64,000 nt of DNA from Lentisphaera marina. Lineage in GTDB: Bacteria; Verrucomicrobiota; Lentisphaeria; Lentisphaerales; Lentisphaeraceae. Each line of letters begins with the position of its first letter. Position 1 is the first letter of the stretch. Under the pieces are notes generated by a model. The model did no database searches. It had not been told where the DNA came from and saw only the letters and a program-made list of their open reading frames with translations. The translations under genes were made by a program, and so were the position numbers. The stretch spans positions 1,609,818 to 1,673,817 of the forward strand of contig NZ_JAQZZL010000001.1 in the NCBI RefSeq assembly GCF_028745505.1, written 5' to 3'. Shown here piece after piece: positions 26,759-35,425 of this stretch.

Positions 26759-29272
26759 ATGAGTAAATTTTATAAACAACTAAGCTTCTTGCTTTGTCTA
26801 ATTTGTTTTGTTCCGCTAAATGCGGCAGAGCAACATTTAATTATTGAGCGATCTAATTTTAGTTTTAATTCACTCAGTAAAAACTCCCTAATATATCAGC
26901 TTGGCGAAAAGCCAGTTCTTATAGATCCTGAAAATAACACAATCTCTTATAAAAAAAATAATACCTGGCAAGACCAAAGTTTCACGGAATTGCCCAAATT
27001 TGCAGCCTATGCCGAGGGTGTGGATAAGATCTATATTGTAGGTGGTGTTATCGCAGGCCAGCAGAGTAAAAAAGTTTTTGACTTGAGTCTAGTGGGAGAT
27101 AAGCTGCAACTAAATTCTCTGCCAGACATGCCCCATGGGGTTTTGAATGCAGGTGCGGGTGTTTTCAAAGGAGCGCTTTATGTCTGTGGTGGACTAGAAT
27201 CTGTTTACGCTAATGAAGCCTCGAAGAAAGCGATTCGTTATAATTTCTCTGCAGAAATTCCCAGCTGGGAAAAACTAGAGGATCTACCTGAGGCAGTGTA
27301 TTCCCCCAGTGTCATCGAAGGTTTTGAAGAACTATTGCTCATTGGAGGTAAAGTTTTTAATCAAGCAGGTGTGGGCCTAAGTACTAATAATGTTATGGGA
27401 TTTCGTCTTGCTCCGATTGATGGGCAGACCAAGAAAGGCTGGCGGAAATTAGCGCCAATTCCTCAAACTTTATCAAATAACTGTGTAGCTAAATTGGGGC
27501 AATCTCATATTTTATTACTTGGTGGAGAGAGCATTAAATCAAATGACAAGAGTGAGCTATCAAAGAAGGTTTACTTTTATCACAATATGAGTAATACATG
27601 GATGACTGAGTCTGTTGACATGGAGCCTAGAAGTCATGCTTTTTTAATTAAGCAGAAGGATAACTACCTATTGTGTGGAGGTCGCAATCCTAAAGGGGAA
27701 TTACAAAATAAGGCAGTGCACATAAAAGTTCAGAGGGTTGTCAAAAGTCTAGAGTTTTTAGATTACGCAGTAATTGTTGTTTACTTTATCATTATGGCGG
27801 GTATCGGTGTCTTTTTTGCCAAGAAACAGGATACAGCAGAGGAATACGCACTTGGTAACCGTGGAGTAAAATGGTGGGCGGCGGGAATATCGATGTTTGC
27901 CACTGCGGCGAGTTCAATAAGTTTTATGGCGATTCCAGCCTTGGTCGCGGCCACTAGTTTGGTTCACGTAAGTGGTGTGCTGTTGATTATTCCCGCTTTC
28001 TTTGTTTCAGCTTATCTGACCTATCCCTTACTCAGACGTTTGAAAATCACCTCTACCTTTGAATACATGGAACTGCGCTTTGGAAAGAGTTTACGCATAG
28101 TTGGTAGTATTCAGAACATCACATATCAGTTGGCAGGAAGAATGAGCGTAGTTATGCTTTTGCCTGCTTTGGCAATTAGTGCTGTAACAGGCCTAGATAT
28201 AATGTTGAGTATTTTGTTAATGGGGGGCTTAACGACTTTGTATACTTGTTTTGGTGGTTTTGAAGCGGTTATTTGGTCAGACGTTATGCAGGGGGGCATG
28301 ATGCTCCTTGGTTTATTAATTATTGCCATCTTTGGGATATGGGCTTTGCCAGAGGGCTTTACGACTTTCTATGAAGTTAATCATGCAAACCACAAGCTCA
28401 ATGCATTTTTATTTAGCAGTGATATGTCCTTGCCCTTATTTATATTTTTTGCTTTAAATACGATCATCGTGCAAATGAATTTTGTCTCAGATCAGTCCTT
28501 GGCGCAGCGTATTCTCTGTACCCCAGAAAAAGATGTGCCAAAGTTGGCTGGAGCAATGACGGCGTGCAGTATTGTTGTTGCCGTTCTTGCGGGGTTTGCC
28601 GGCTTGAGTTTATTTGCTTACTTTGCGACTTTCCCTGAAAAGATGGATGTGATGATGAAGAACGATAGCATGGTTCCGCTCTTTATTGTTCAACAATTAC
28701 CTGTGGGGTTAGTGGGCTTAATTATTGCAGCGCTTTTTGCGGCATCCATGTCAACACTATCTAGTAGCATGAATAGCTGTGCGGTACTCATATCTGAAGA
28801 TTTTTATAAGCGCTTTAGTAAAAATCCTGATGAAAAGAAAGCTTTAACTCTTATGAAATTATCGACTTTTGTGTTAGGTGCCATAGGGACCAGTTCAGCT
28901 TTAATTTTGTCTAAAATCGATACACCGGCACTAATGCAAGTTTGGGCCGAAATTTGTGCGGTTTTATCGGGAGGTTTTATCGGTGTAGCCATCCTAGGTA
29001 TATTCACTCGGCGCACCAATTGTGGTGGTGCAGTTGTTGGCGTTGCGGCGAGTATTATAGTTTCGCTCTTGCTGAAGAATTACAGTACGATTCACTGGTG
29101 TTCATTTGCGGTATTCTCAACTCTAAGCTGTCTGTTTTTTGGTTATTTTAGTAGTTTTATTATTCCCGGAAAGAAGAGAGATTTAACGGGCTTAACGCTT
29201 TGGGATATGTACCCTGCGGAGGAAGAAGAAGCTAAAGATTTGGATCTTGAGCAGAAGGCCGTGGAAGCCTAA
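26759..29272 (+). CDS. Sodium:solute symporter fused to an N-terminal Kelch-like propeller
   Basis: An 837-aa fusion. After a signal peptide (to about residue 22) comes a Kelch / cyclically permuted mutarotase-like propeller (about 30-325; YIVGGVIAGQQ, LYVCGGLESVY, LLIGGKVFNQAG, ILLLGGESIKS, YLLCGGRNPKG). From about 330 the SSS transporter begins (LDYAVIVVYFIIMAGIG, EEYALGNRGVKWWAAGISMFAT, FEYMELRFG, ALFAASMSTLSSSMNS), with 13 or so helices. SSS carriers take up solutes with sodium. The periplasmic propeller resembles N-acetylneuraminate epimerase (NanM) and may bind or interconvert the anomer presented to the carrier. A hydrophilic acidic tail ends the protein. It lies between the oxidoreductase and an SDR gene on the same strand. 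Confidence 0.88.
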   Translation: MSKFYKQLSFLLCLICFVPLNAAEQHLIIERSNFSFNSLSKNSLIYQLGEKPVLIDPENNTISYKKNNTWQDQSFTELPKFAAYAEGVDKIYIVGGVIAGQQSKKVFDLSLVGDKLQLNSLPDMPHGVLNAGAGVFKGALYVCGGLESVYANEASKKAIRYNFSAEIPSWEKLEDLPEAVYSPSVIEGFEELLLIGGKVFNQAGVGLSTNNVMGFRLAPIDGQTKKGWRKLAPIPQTLSNNCVAKLGQSHILLLGGESIKSNDKSELSKKVYFYHNMSNTWMTESVDMEPRSHAFLIKQKDNYLLCGGRNPKGELQNKAVHIKVQRVVKSLEFLDYAVIVVYFIIMAGIGVFFAKKQDTAEEYALGNRGVKWWAAGISMFATAASSISFMAIPALVAATSLVHVSGVLLIIPAFFVSAYLTYPLLRRLKITSTFEYMELRFGKSLRIVGSIQNITYQLAGRMSVVMLLPALAISAVTGLDIMLSILLMGGLTTLYTCFGGFEAVIWSDVMQGGMMLLGLLIIAIFGIWALPEGFTTFYEVNHANHKLNAFLFSSDMSLPLFIFFALNTIIVQMNFVSDQSLAQRILCTPEKDVPKLAGAMTACSIVVAVLAGFAGLSLFAYFATFPEKMDVMMKNDSMVPLFIVQQLPVGLVGLIIAALFAASMSTLSSSMNSCAVLISEDFYKRFSKNPDEKKALTLMKLSTFVLGAIGTSSALILSKIDTPALMQVWAEICAVLSGGFIGVAILGIFTRRTNCGGAVVGVAASIIVSLLLKNYSTIHWCSFAVFSTLSCLFFGYFSSFIIPGKKRDLTGLTLWDMYPAEEEEAKDLDLEQKAVEA

Positions 29273-29331
29273 TTTTCCAGACTTTTACTAGCTAATTATA
29301 TTTTCAGATTAATAAATATTTGGAGTGAATT

Positions 29332-30117
29332 TTGGATCTTAATTTAAAAGATAAAGTGGTGATCATCACTGGTGGTGCCAAAGGTATAGGAGCTGCGATT
29401 TCGGAATCTTTTGCAGCAGAAGGAGCTAAACTTGTCATAGCGAGCCGCCCTTCGGTAATGGCGTCTGAGTTTGTGGATAAAATAAAAGAAACAAGTGAAG
29501 TTCTCTACATCCAAGGAGATCTAACGACGCCAGGTTTTTGTGAAAAAATTATTGATCAAACCGTCCAGAAATTTGGTCAAATTGATGTGCTTGTAAATAA
29601 TGCAGGTGTAAATGATGCTTGTAATATCGATGATTCATTGGATAAGTTTCAGCAGTCATTAAATACCAATTTAATTCAGGTTTTTGAATTGGTTCATTAC
29701 GCTTTTCCGCATCTTGAAAAAACTAATGGTAATATCGTTAATATTGGTTCGAAAGTAGCTGAGACGGGGCAGGGCAATGCAACAGGCTACGCGGCGGCAA
29801 AAGGTGCGGTCAATGCTCTTACTAGGGAGTGGGCACTGGAGTTTAGAATGAAGGGAATTAGAGTTAACTCAATTATTCCTGCAGAATGCATGACACCACT
29901 TTACCGCAGCTGCCTAGATAGACTTCCTAAGCCAGAAGAAGAGGAACGACGCATTACTAGTATGATTCCTCTCGGTGAAAGAATGACTAGGGCAGAGGAA
30001 TTAGCAGACCTTACTGTATTTATTGCATCCAGTCGCTCGTCTCATACCACAGGGCAGATTATCTATGCAGATGGTGGATACACTCACTTAGATCGCAAGT
30101 GTACTGTAAAAGAATGA
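29332..30117 (+). CDS. SDR family sugar/alcohol dehydrogenase
   Basis: A 261-aa classical short-chain dehydrogenase: TGGAKGIG (cofactor loop, about residue 14), NNAG (about 90), NIGS, and catalytic GYAAAKG (Tyr-x-x-x-Lys). The C-terminal loop HTTGQIIYADGGYTHLD is typical of 3-oxoacyl reductase and L-fucose dehydrogenase-like enzymes. The start is TTG at 29332, with a GGAG ribosome-binding site six bases upstream; no nearby ATG keeps the N-terminal strand. It is the last gene of the 23.8-30.1 kb plus-strand run and probably oxidises the imported sugar. Confidence 0.87.
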   Translation: MDLNLKDKVVIITGGAKGIGAAISESFAAEGAKLVIASRPSVMASEFVDKIKETSEVLYIQGDLTTPGFCEKIIDQTVQKFGQIDVLVNNAGVNDACNIDDSLDKFQQSLNTNLIQVFELVHYAFPHLEKTNGNIVNIGSKVAETGQGNATGYAAAKGAVNALTREWALEFRMKGIRVNSIIPAECMTPLYRSCLDRLPKPEEEERRITSMIPLGERMTRAEELADLTVFIASSRSSHTTGQIIYADGGYTHLDRKCTVKE

Positions 30118-30121
30118 AGTT

Positions 30122-30175
30122 GTTCGCGTAGCTCACAGAAAGACCGTTCGCGTAGCTCACAGAAAGACCGTTCGC
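30122..30175. repeat. Two and a quarter tandem copies of a 24-bp unit
   Basis: Identical 24-bp units occupy 30122-30145 and 30146-30169, each beginning GTTCGCGTAGCTCACAG; a third copy stops after GTTCGC (30170-30175). They begin 5 bp after the SDR stop codon. With two direct, unspaced copies this is not a CRISPR. It may reflect replication slippage or an insertion scar. Confidence 0.85.
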
Positions 30176-30197
30176 TTACTGAAAAGACTCTAAGAAA

Positions 30198-30499
30198 TTA
30201 ATTATCGTTCCAGTTCCATTTAGTTCCTGTGGGAACAATGTTGTTTAAGCCGTTATGAATGAGATTGCCAATTTCATTTGTTTCCCAGATACCGCTGGTT
30301 GAAAGCTGATATTCCGATGAACCGATTAGGGTATTTGTTTTAATGGAACTTACCGAGCCATCAATAATAGCAGCGTTTAAACCACGGTTTTCATGGTAGC
30401 CGGTAGAGATCATATTGAAGGTGAAAGTAGAGAAGCAAGAATGCCAATGATTGCCACGACAACGAGAATTTCAATTAATGTTACGTGCTTCTTTTTCAT
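30198..30499 (-). pseudogene. Pseudopilin with internal deletion and stop
   Basis: On the minus strand from the ATG at 30499 the first 24 codons are a perfect prepilin leader ([19 protein letters not shown]), then a TGA interrupts. In an overlapping frame the sequence resumes only at the C-terminal H-X10-DG region (YHENRGLNAAIIDGS) and ends in WNWNDN. Intact paralogues have about 150-190 residues between these parts, so the middle is deleted and the frame is broken. It sits downstream of the 1420-aa lyase on the same strand. Confidence 0.85.
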
Positions 30500-30658
30500 A
30501 AATCATTTCTTAATTATGATTACAAGCTGCATCACCTTAGATTTCAATTTACGCTAAGTACTTGTGGCTCGCAAGGGTATTGTAAATCTATCTAAACAAC
30601 AAAGGTATGTTAATTTTTCTATTAGTATTTCAATTATTTAAGGAGCCTTCATAGTGAA

Positions 30659-30805
30659 TTATAAGTGTTTTTTACGGAGGGTTGAAATAATTTCACTCAT
30701 TAGAGAAGAGTCGTAAATGCGGACATCGCGAACTTCGCCTTGTAAGGTAGTTTTGAAAAATCTTCTCACGTCTAAAGTCATTTTGTAGTGCTTGTTGGAT
30801 TTGTC
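30659..30805 (-). pseudogene. Remnant of a LamG-domain protein C-terminus
   Basis: A 49-codon open stretch bounded by stops encodes HYKMTLDVRRFF..GEVRDVRIYDSSLMSEII, the last strand of a LamG/concanavalin domain (compare GEFDEFRLYGRALNADQI in the 1420-aa lyase). No start codon or upstream domain remains. Confidence 0.65.
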
Positions 30806-31050
30806 TTAGCGCGATTGTCTGGGACTCCTGCTTTGTTTAAAACTTAATCACCGGTGGGGGGAACCGCGAAGTGGGACTTCCTTGGAGTGAGTCAGGCCAA
30901 GAGAATAAATGCTAAGTGGCAGCAAGTATTTTCATGTAAGCCTCAAACAAAAGTATATTAATGATTTGTCTTTTAGCTTAACTTTTTTGAATGTTTGATT
31001 AATGGTAGCTCTTAATACTACGAGCCCATGAGCATTATCTAATGCCTCTC

Positions 31051-31076
31051 CTTGATTGAGATTGAAATCAATCAAG
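31051..31076. repeat. Perfect 9-bp inverted repeat downstream of the lyase operon
   Basis: CTTGATTGA and TCAATCAAG flank an 8-base loop, 55 bp beyond the stop of the 1420-aa lyase. No T-run follows on the minus strand, so terminator function is uncertain. The rest of 30806-31130 shows no gene. Confidence 0.45.
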
Positions 31077-31130
31077 AACTTAGGCTTTTATCCCCTGTAA
31101 GTATTAGATTAGCTGCTGTTGAGAAATTGT

Positions 31131-34100
31131 TTATTTTCTGCTCCGTAAAATAAAAAATCCTACCATGAATAATGCAGATATTGTACCAATGCCTTTAAGG
31201 ATTTCTTGTTCGTCCATATTCATCAGTCTATGTTGAATAGATAAGTTCTTGTTATCCGCAGTTTTTTTTTGGATGATTTCACTGTCCTGAGGTTGTGCAA
31301 TCTCATGATCTACACCATTAAGTCTATTAGGCTTGAGAAGTTTATGTCCTCTGGCTTTAGAATTTTCTGTGAACGAATCTTTTTGATCACCAATAGTAAT
31401 AGTGAATGAACTTGCGGATTCAGTAATTTTGGGTAGTGGGTCGCCATCTTTAAAGGGGTAGATAATTACTCGAAAAGAGGCCTTAGCTGTTTTGTTTTTA
31501 AATTTTAGGTTATGTGGCATTTGTTCAGTTGTCAGATTCATTTTGGCGCGATCCACATCCTGAGTCGGCAAAATATGTTCAACAACAAATTCGCCCTTGC
31601 CTTTATAGCCAAACATTTTGACCATGAGATGTTTTTTTTGATCTTTAGGGTCAGTTAAGATAGCAGTGTCGCCATTGATTTTATGGAGAGTCATATTTTC
31701 TTTTAGGTCATCGGGTAGTGCGGCATGCCAGATGTACTCGCGTTCTTTATTATCCTTCTTAAAATCATCGGCAATGATGATGTAAGGGTGATCACCACGG
31801 GCAAAAAGGGCAGTTCTGTAGGCGTATTCAAATTCTTGTTTCCCTTTATAATTGACAGGATCAAATTGATCGTAGTCATGATAAACTGGAGCATAGGGAC
31901 GATCTCCAAGGTACCAATGAGTGAGGTATTGCTTAGGCATATCAAACCATGGGCGTGGATCGGGCTTAAGGCGAGTATAGTTGAGGTTTGGCCATTTGTT
32001 GTTGATTTGGCGATAGGACCCCGTAAGCTCACTACTGAGTATATCAAAGTTTGCCCCTTTTTTTTCTGCTGCGCCATTGTAGTAGAGTGAGCGAGCCATA
32101 GTTCCATCTTGACCTTCACCGTCAACGGTGACACAAGAGTTGGTACGGCTGTGCTGATTAGCCCTGCTGCGAAATTCAAACCACTGACGTTCGAGGGCAT
32201 TGACAACAAAGTAGCCCTTGGTTGGTGCTGAATGACCGCCTTTGATAACACGGGGAACAAAATTGAGTTGCAGGGCATCTTTTTCCCAGCTACTGCGACT
32301 GATCATTTGACCGCGAAAGTCACTAAAGTAGCCTAGAGGTTCACCCGCTTCTTTGACGGCTTGTTTAAGGTGTTCTTGTAGATTGTCTGGACCTTTCCAG
32401 TCCTGAGTATAAACAGAAGAAATCATCCATGATTCCTGACCAAAAGTACTGGGGCGCTTTTGTGTATAAGAGCTTGCTCCGTCATCTATTGTGTGTTTGA
32501 GGTAGTTGATTATGGGATCGTTTGGGTAAGCGTAGTGTAAGACATTGATTGGAGCGCTGGGTATACCGGCATTACCACCATTTTTTTGATCATACATGAC
32601 CGTTTTGTGGGTCCAAGGTAGGCCAATATGGAGATGAAATTTAGTCACATTATTATACAGGGCTTTACTTGAAATGATTTTCTCTCCTTTAGGCTGCATG
32701 CGTGAAAGAACGGACATTTGAGTTGAGTTGATATTACTTTTCCCCATACCCTCATAGTGGGCGCCTGATTCAGGGTCGTTCATGATTTCAGCACAATTAT
32801 TCACTGCTCGTGCGGCTTGATCATAAGTGAATTGGCAGAAACCATCCTCACCATAAATGGATTGCAGAGCAATGAGCATATCGCCGGTGATCCATGCCTG
32901 CCAGTTTGAGCGATTGGCGTAAAGAGCAGGCATAGCGTACATACCTATGCTCCAATTTCCTGCTGTAGCAGTGGCAATGACTTTACGAATTGTCTTTTTC
33001 TCACCTTCAGTCATCCAGTTATAGAGGTAATCATACATGATTTGAGTTGAACGTCGTCCAAGAATATCGTGATAAGCATGTTGCCAACCGTTATTATTTT
33101 GACTACGCCAATAATCAATAGTTTGTTGTTGCAGATTTGCGGAAATGATCATTTTCTCTATAAGCTTACGAGCTAATTTAGTATCAGCTTTAAGTAAGGC
33201 TTCAAGAGCTAAGGCAATTCGTCCGCTTGAGCTTTGGCTGTGTTCATCAAAAACATATTTACCATCAATTTTAAAGGCACCTTTGGGTGCGTATGGCGGT
33301 TTTTTATCCGTTAGTTTGGAGTTGGGAGTATAATTGCTAAGGTCATGACCAAATTGAGTTCGAGTGTAAAGATACATAAATGAGTGATTATTATTTCCGT
33401 GACGACTCTTCAAGAATGACTCTCGAATACGGGGTAAATCATTCATCGTCATATTTAGGCGTGGGTGGGTGTATGGGGAGAGCTCCTTGCCATCGAACCT
33501 ATCTTCGGAAAAGTGTTCGGATTGATAACTCGCTGTAGGTTTCGGAAAGTTTTTTGCGATAAAGTCGTCTCTATAAACGCGAGAAGTGTAGGGGTCATAA
33601 GCAATGCGCTTATCAATAGCTAAAGGTCCTTGTTTACTTTTATAAATAGCTGCGACTTCTTCGTTATTTAAGGTTGTATCGTAGAGGGCATAGTCGTCGA
33701 TAATGGCACCCTTAAGGTTGCATAGTAAAGAGGCTTTTCCCGAGGCTTCTTTTTCAAATGGGGCAAGGCTGTAGACTGCCAAGCGCCCGTCAACATAGAG
33801 CTTTTTAACATTGCCAGTTTTGGCATAGGTAAAAACGTAATGAGTCCAACGATTATTAGCTTTTACAGTTGTTGCACCCTCATACCATTTGACGATGATG
33901 TCAACAAGTCCAGTCCCTTGTGGATCTAGACGATATTTTCGATAGTGATTTCTCCAGTATTGCTTTCCATTCTCTCCTTGAACGTTAAGTAAGTCACCAG
34001 TAATTTTACCCTTTTCGTGATAAACCCAGAAGGAGGCGGAAAATTCATTTTTTAGTTCATCGAATTGACCTAGTGATAAGGGACCATTAAGAAGTTTAAC

Positions 34101-35393
34101 TGCTTGGCCAAATTTACCTTTTTCAACCTGTTCAATATTTTTTGCGTCAAAGGCCAAGGTCTGGCCTTTAGAACCAAAAGTCGAGAACTTATTATTTTCT
34201 AGTTTATCAAAGGACCAGTATGAGATGGGCTTGAGCTTTTTATTTTTTATAGCGGCGGCTCTTCTTGGGTGGTAAGAGACCATATGTCCTTCAATACGAT
34301 CAGCGGGAAGAGTGTAAAGCTTCGCATTTTTTGGTCCCTTATCTTTGGCAAAAACGACTCCATTAACCAGCTTTTCGTCTTGGCCAGCTTCATTTGAAGT
34401 CGTTAATTTAAATTTGTAGTCACCGATTTTATTAGTCGAGAAAATTGTTTTGGGGTCACTAGGATCAGCAAACTTTCCTTTCGCACCTTTGGGTTGTTGG
34501 ACAATACTCCACTCAAACTTTGTTTCTCCAGCATTGTTTCCTTTTATGAGTTCAGTGCCCTGCATCATAAATTGTGCTTTTGATGAGTTGAACCATGAGC
34601 CTTCTTTCAAGAAAGTTGTGTAACCCATACCAGGGTCTGCAATGGGGATAGTTTTTTCATTTACATAAAAATCTTTGGCACTCAACTGTTTGATTTGATC
34701 AGCATTTAGTGCACGACCATAGAGTCTAAATTCATCGAAGTTACCTTCTGCGCGATTGTGTGGAGAGCCATTGGCACCAGACATTGATAATTTAAACTTT
34801 GTGGATGGGTCCCAAGGACTAGAATGTTTTACAGTTTGTGCTTTACCATTGAGATAAAATGTGACTTGATCCCTTTTATAAACCAAAACTAAGTGATTCC
34901 ACTGCTTAGAACTCATTTGGTCTTTAAAGAAGCCTAGGGTCTGCTTTGTGCCTTTATTGTCTAAATTGATGCGAAAGCTGTGGTGTTGACCTAGAGAAAA
35001 TATGTTGCTTTTTGAATCTTCAGTCTTATGAAAAATGATCATGTTATCAAAACGATTTTTATCATCTAAGGGCTTAAATAAGAAAGACATGGTCCAATTC
35101 TGAGGAAGAGTCAAAGCTTTTTCACTTGATAAGGTACCTCTTACTCCTCTAGGTAAATGAGCTGAACCATTTAAAAAGCCCTCTTTGCTCTGCCAATGAA
35201 GTCCACCGTGGCTACCAATTCGATCCCAGCGTACCACGCCATCATTACCGCGACCGGAAGCGTCTGCTTCAAAAGCTCCGAATTCGTAGGGTGAGTCAAA
35301 TTTCCAATGGAGAATTAATGATTGATCCGCTGAAAAAGCACTTGGTAGAGCAAGATATAAGGCTGCAAAAAGGAGTTTATTTATTATTTTCAT
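31131..35393 (-). CDS. Giant LamG-LamG-heparinase-like polysaccharide lyase, membrane-anchored
   Basis: A 1420-aa protein. Signal peptide 1-21; LamG domain about 25-235 (ending FDEFRLYGRALNADQI); PKD/Ig-like domain about 265-350 (FSTNKIGDYKFKLTTSNEAG); second LamG about 390-590; alpha-toroid lyase domain about 640-1000 (THPRLNMTMNDLPRI); heparinase II/III-type beta-sheet domain about 1010-1340 (GGHSAPTKGYFVVNALERQW). A hydrophobic C-terminal helix followed by RSRK (about 1399-1420) looks like a membrane anchor; the 1332-aa paralogue lacks it. The family cleaves acidic polysaccharides such as heparin, alginate or ulvan-like polymers by elimination; the substrate here is unknown. It follows the 866-aa lyase by 32 bp. 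Confidence 0.87.
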   Translation of the reverse strand: MKIINKLLFAALYLALPSAFSADQSLILHWKFDSPYEFGAFEADASGRGNDGVVRWDRIGSHGGLHWQSKEGFLNGSAHLPRGVRGTLSSEKALTLPQNWTMSFLFKPLDDKNRFDNMIIFHKTEDSKSNIFSLGQHHSFRINLDNKGTKQTLGFFKDQMSSKQWNHLVLVYKRDQVTFYLNGKAQTVKHSSPWDPSTKFKLSMSGANGSPHNRAEGNFDEFRLYGRALNADQIKQLSAKDFYVNEKTIPIADPGMGYTTFLKEGSWFNSSKAQFMMQGTELIKGNNAGETKFEWSIVQQPKGAKGKFADPSDPKTIFSTNKIGDYKFKLTTSNEAGQDEKLVNGVVFAKDKGPKNAKLYTLPADRIEGHMVSYHPRRAAAIKNKKLKPISYWSFDKLENNKFSTFGSKGQTLAFDAKNIEQVEKGKFGQAVKLLNGPLSLGQFDELKNEFSASFWVYHEKGKITGDLLNVQGENGKQYWRNHYRKYRLDPQGTGLVDIIVKWYEGATTVKANNRWTHYVFTYAKTGNVKKLYVDGRLAVYSLAPFEKEASGKASLLCNLKGAIIDDYALYDTTLNNEEVAAIYKSKQGPLAIDKRIAYDPYTSRVYRDDFIAKNFPKPTASYQSEHFSEDRFDGKELSPYTHPRLNMTMNDLPRIRESFLKSRHGNNNHSFMYLYTRTQFGHDLSNYTPNSKLTDKKPPYAPKGAFKIDGKYVFDEHSQSSSGRIALALEALLKADTKLARKLIEKMIISANLQQQTIDYWRSQNNNGWQHAYHDILGRRSTQIMYDYLYNWMTEGEKKTIRKVIATATAGNWSIGMYAMPALYANRSNWQAWITGDMLIALQSIYGEDGFCQFTYDQAARAVNNCAEIMNDPESGAHYEGMGKSNINSTQMSVLSRMQPKGEKIISSKALYNNVTKFHLHIGLPWTHKTVMYDQKNGGNAGIPSAPINVLHYAYPNDPIINYLKHTIDDGASSYTQKRPSTFGQESWMISSVYTQDWKGPDNLQEHLKQAVKEAGEPLGYFSDFRGQMISRSSWEKDALQLNFVPRVIKGGHSAPTKGYFVVNALERQWFEFRSRANQHSRTNSCVTVDGEGQDGTMARSLYYNGAAEKKGANFDILSSELTGSYRQINNKWPNLNYTRLKPDPRPWFDMPKQYLTHWYLGDRPYAPVYHDYDQFDPVNYKGKQEFEYAYRTALFARGDHPYIIIADDFKKDNKEREYIWHAALPDDLKENMTLHKINGDTAILTDPKDQKKHLMVKMFGYKGKGEFVVEHILPTQDVDRAKMNLTTEQMPHNLKFKNKTAKASFRVIIYPFKDGDPLPKITESASSFTITIGDQKDSFTENSKARGHKLLKPNRLNGVDHEIAQPQDSEIIQKKTADNKNLSIQHRLMNMDEQEILKGIGTISALFMVGFFILRSRK

Positions 35394-35425
35394 GAATGAC
35401 CTCTAGGCTTTAATTAAAATGCTTT

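Noticed and set aside
30122..30175. Tandem 24-bp repeats as a possible CRISPR array
   Set aside because: Copies are directly adjacent with no spacers, only two complete units, and no cas genes nearby.
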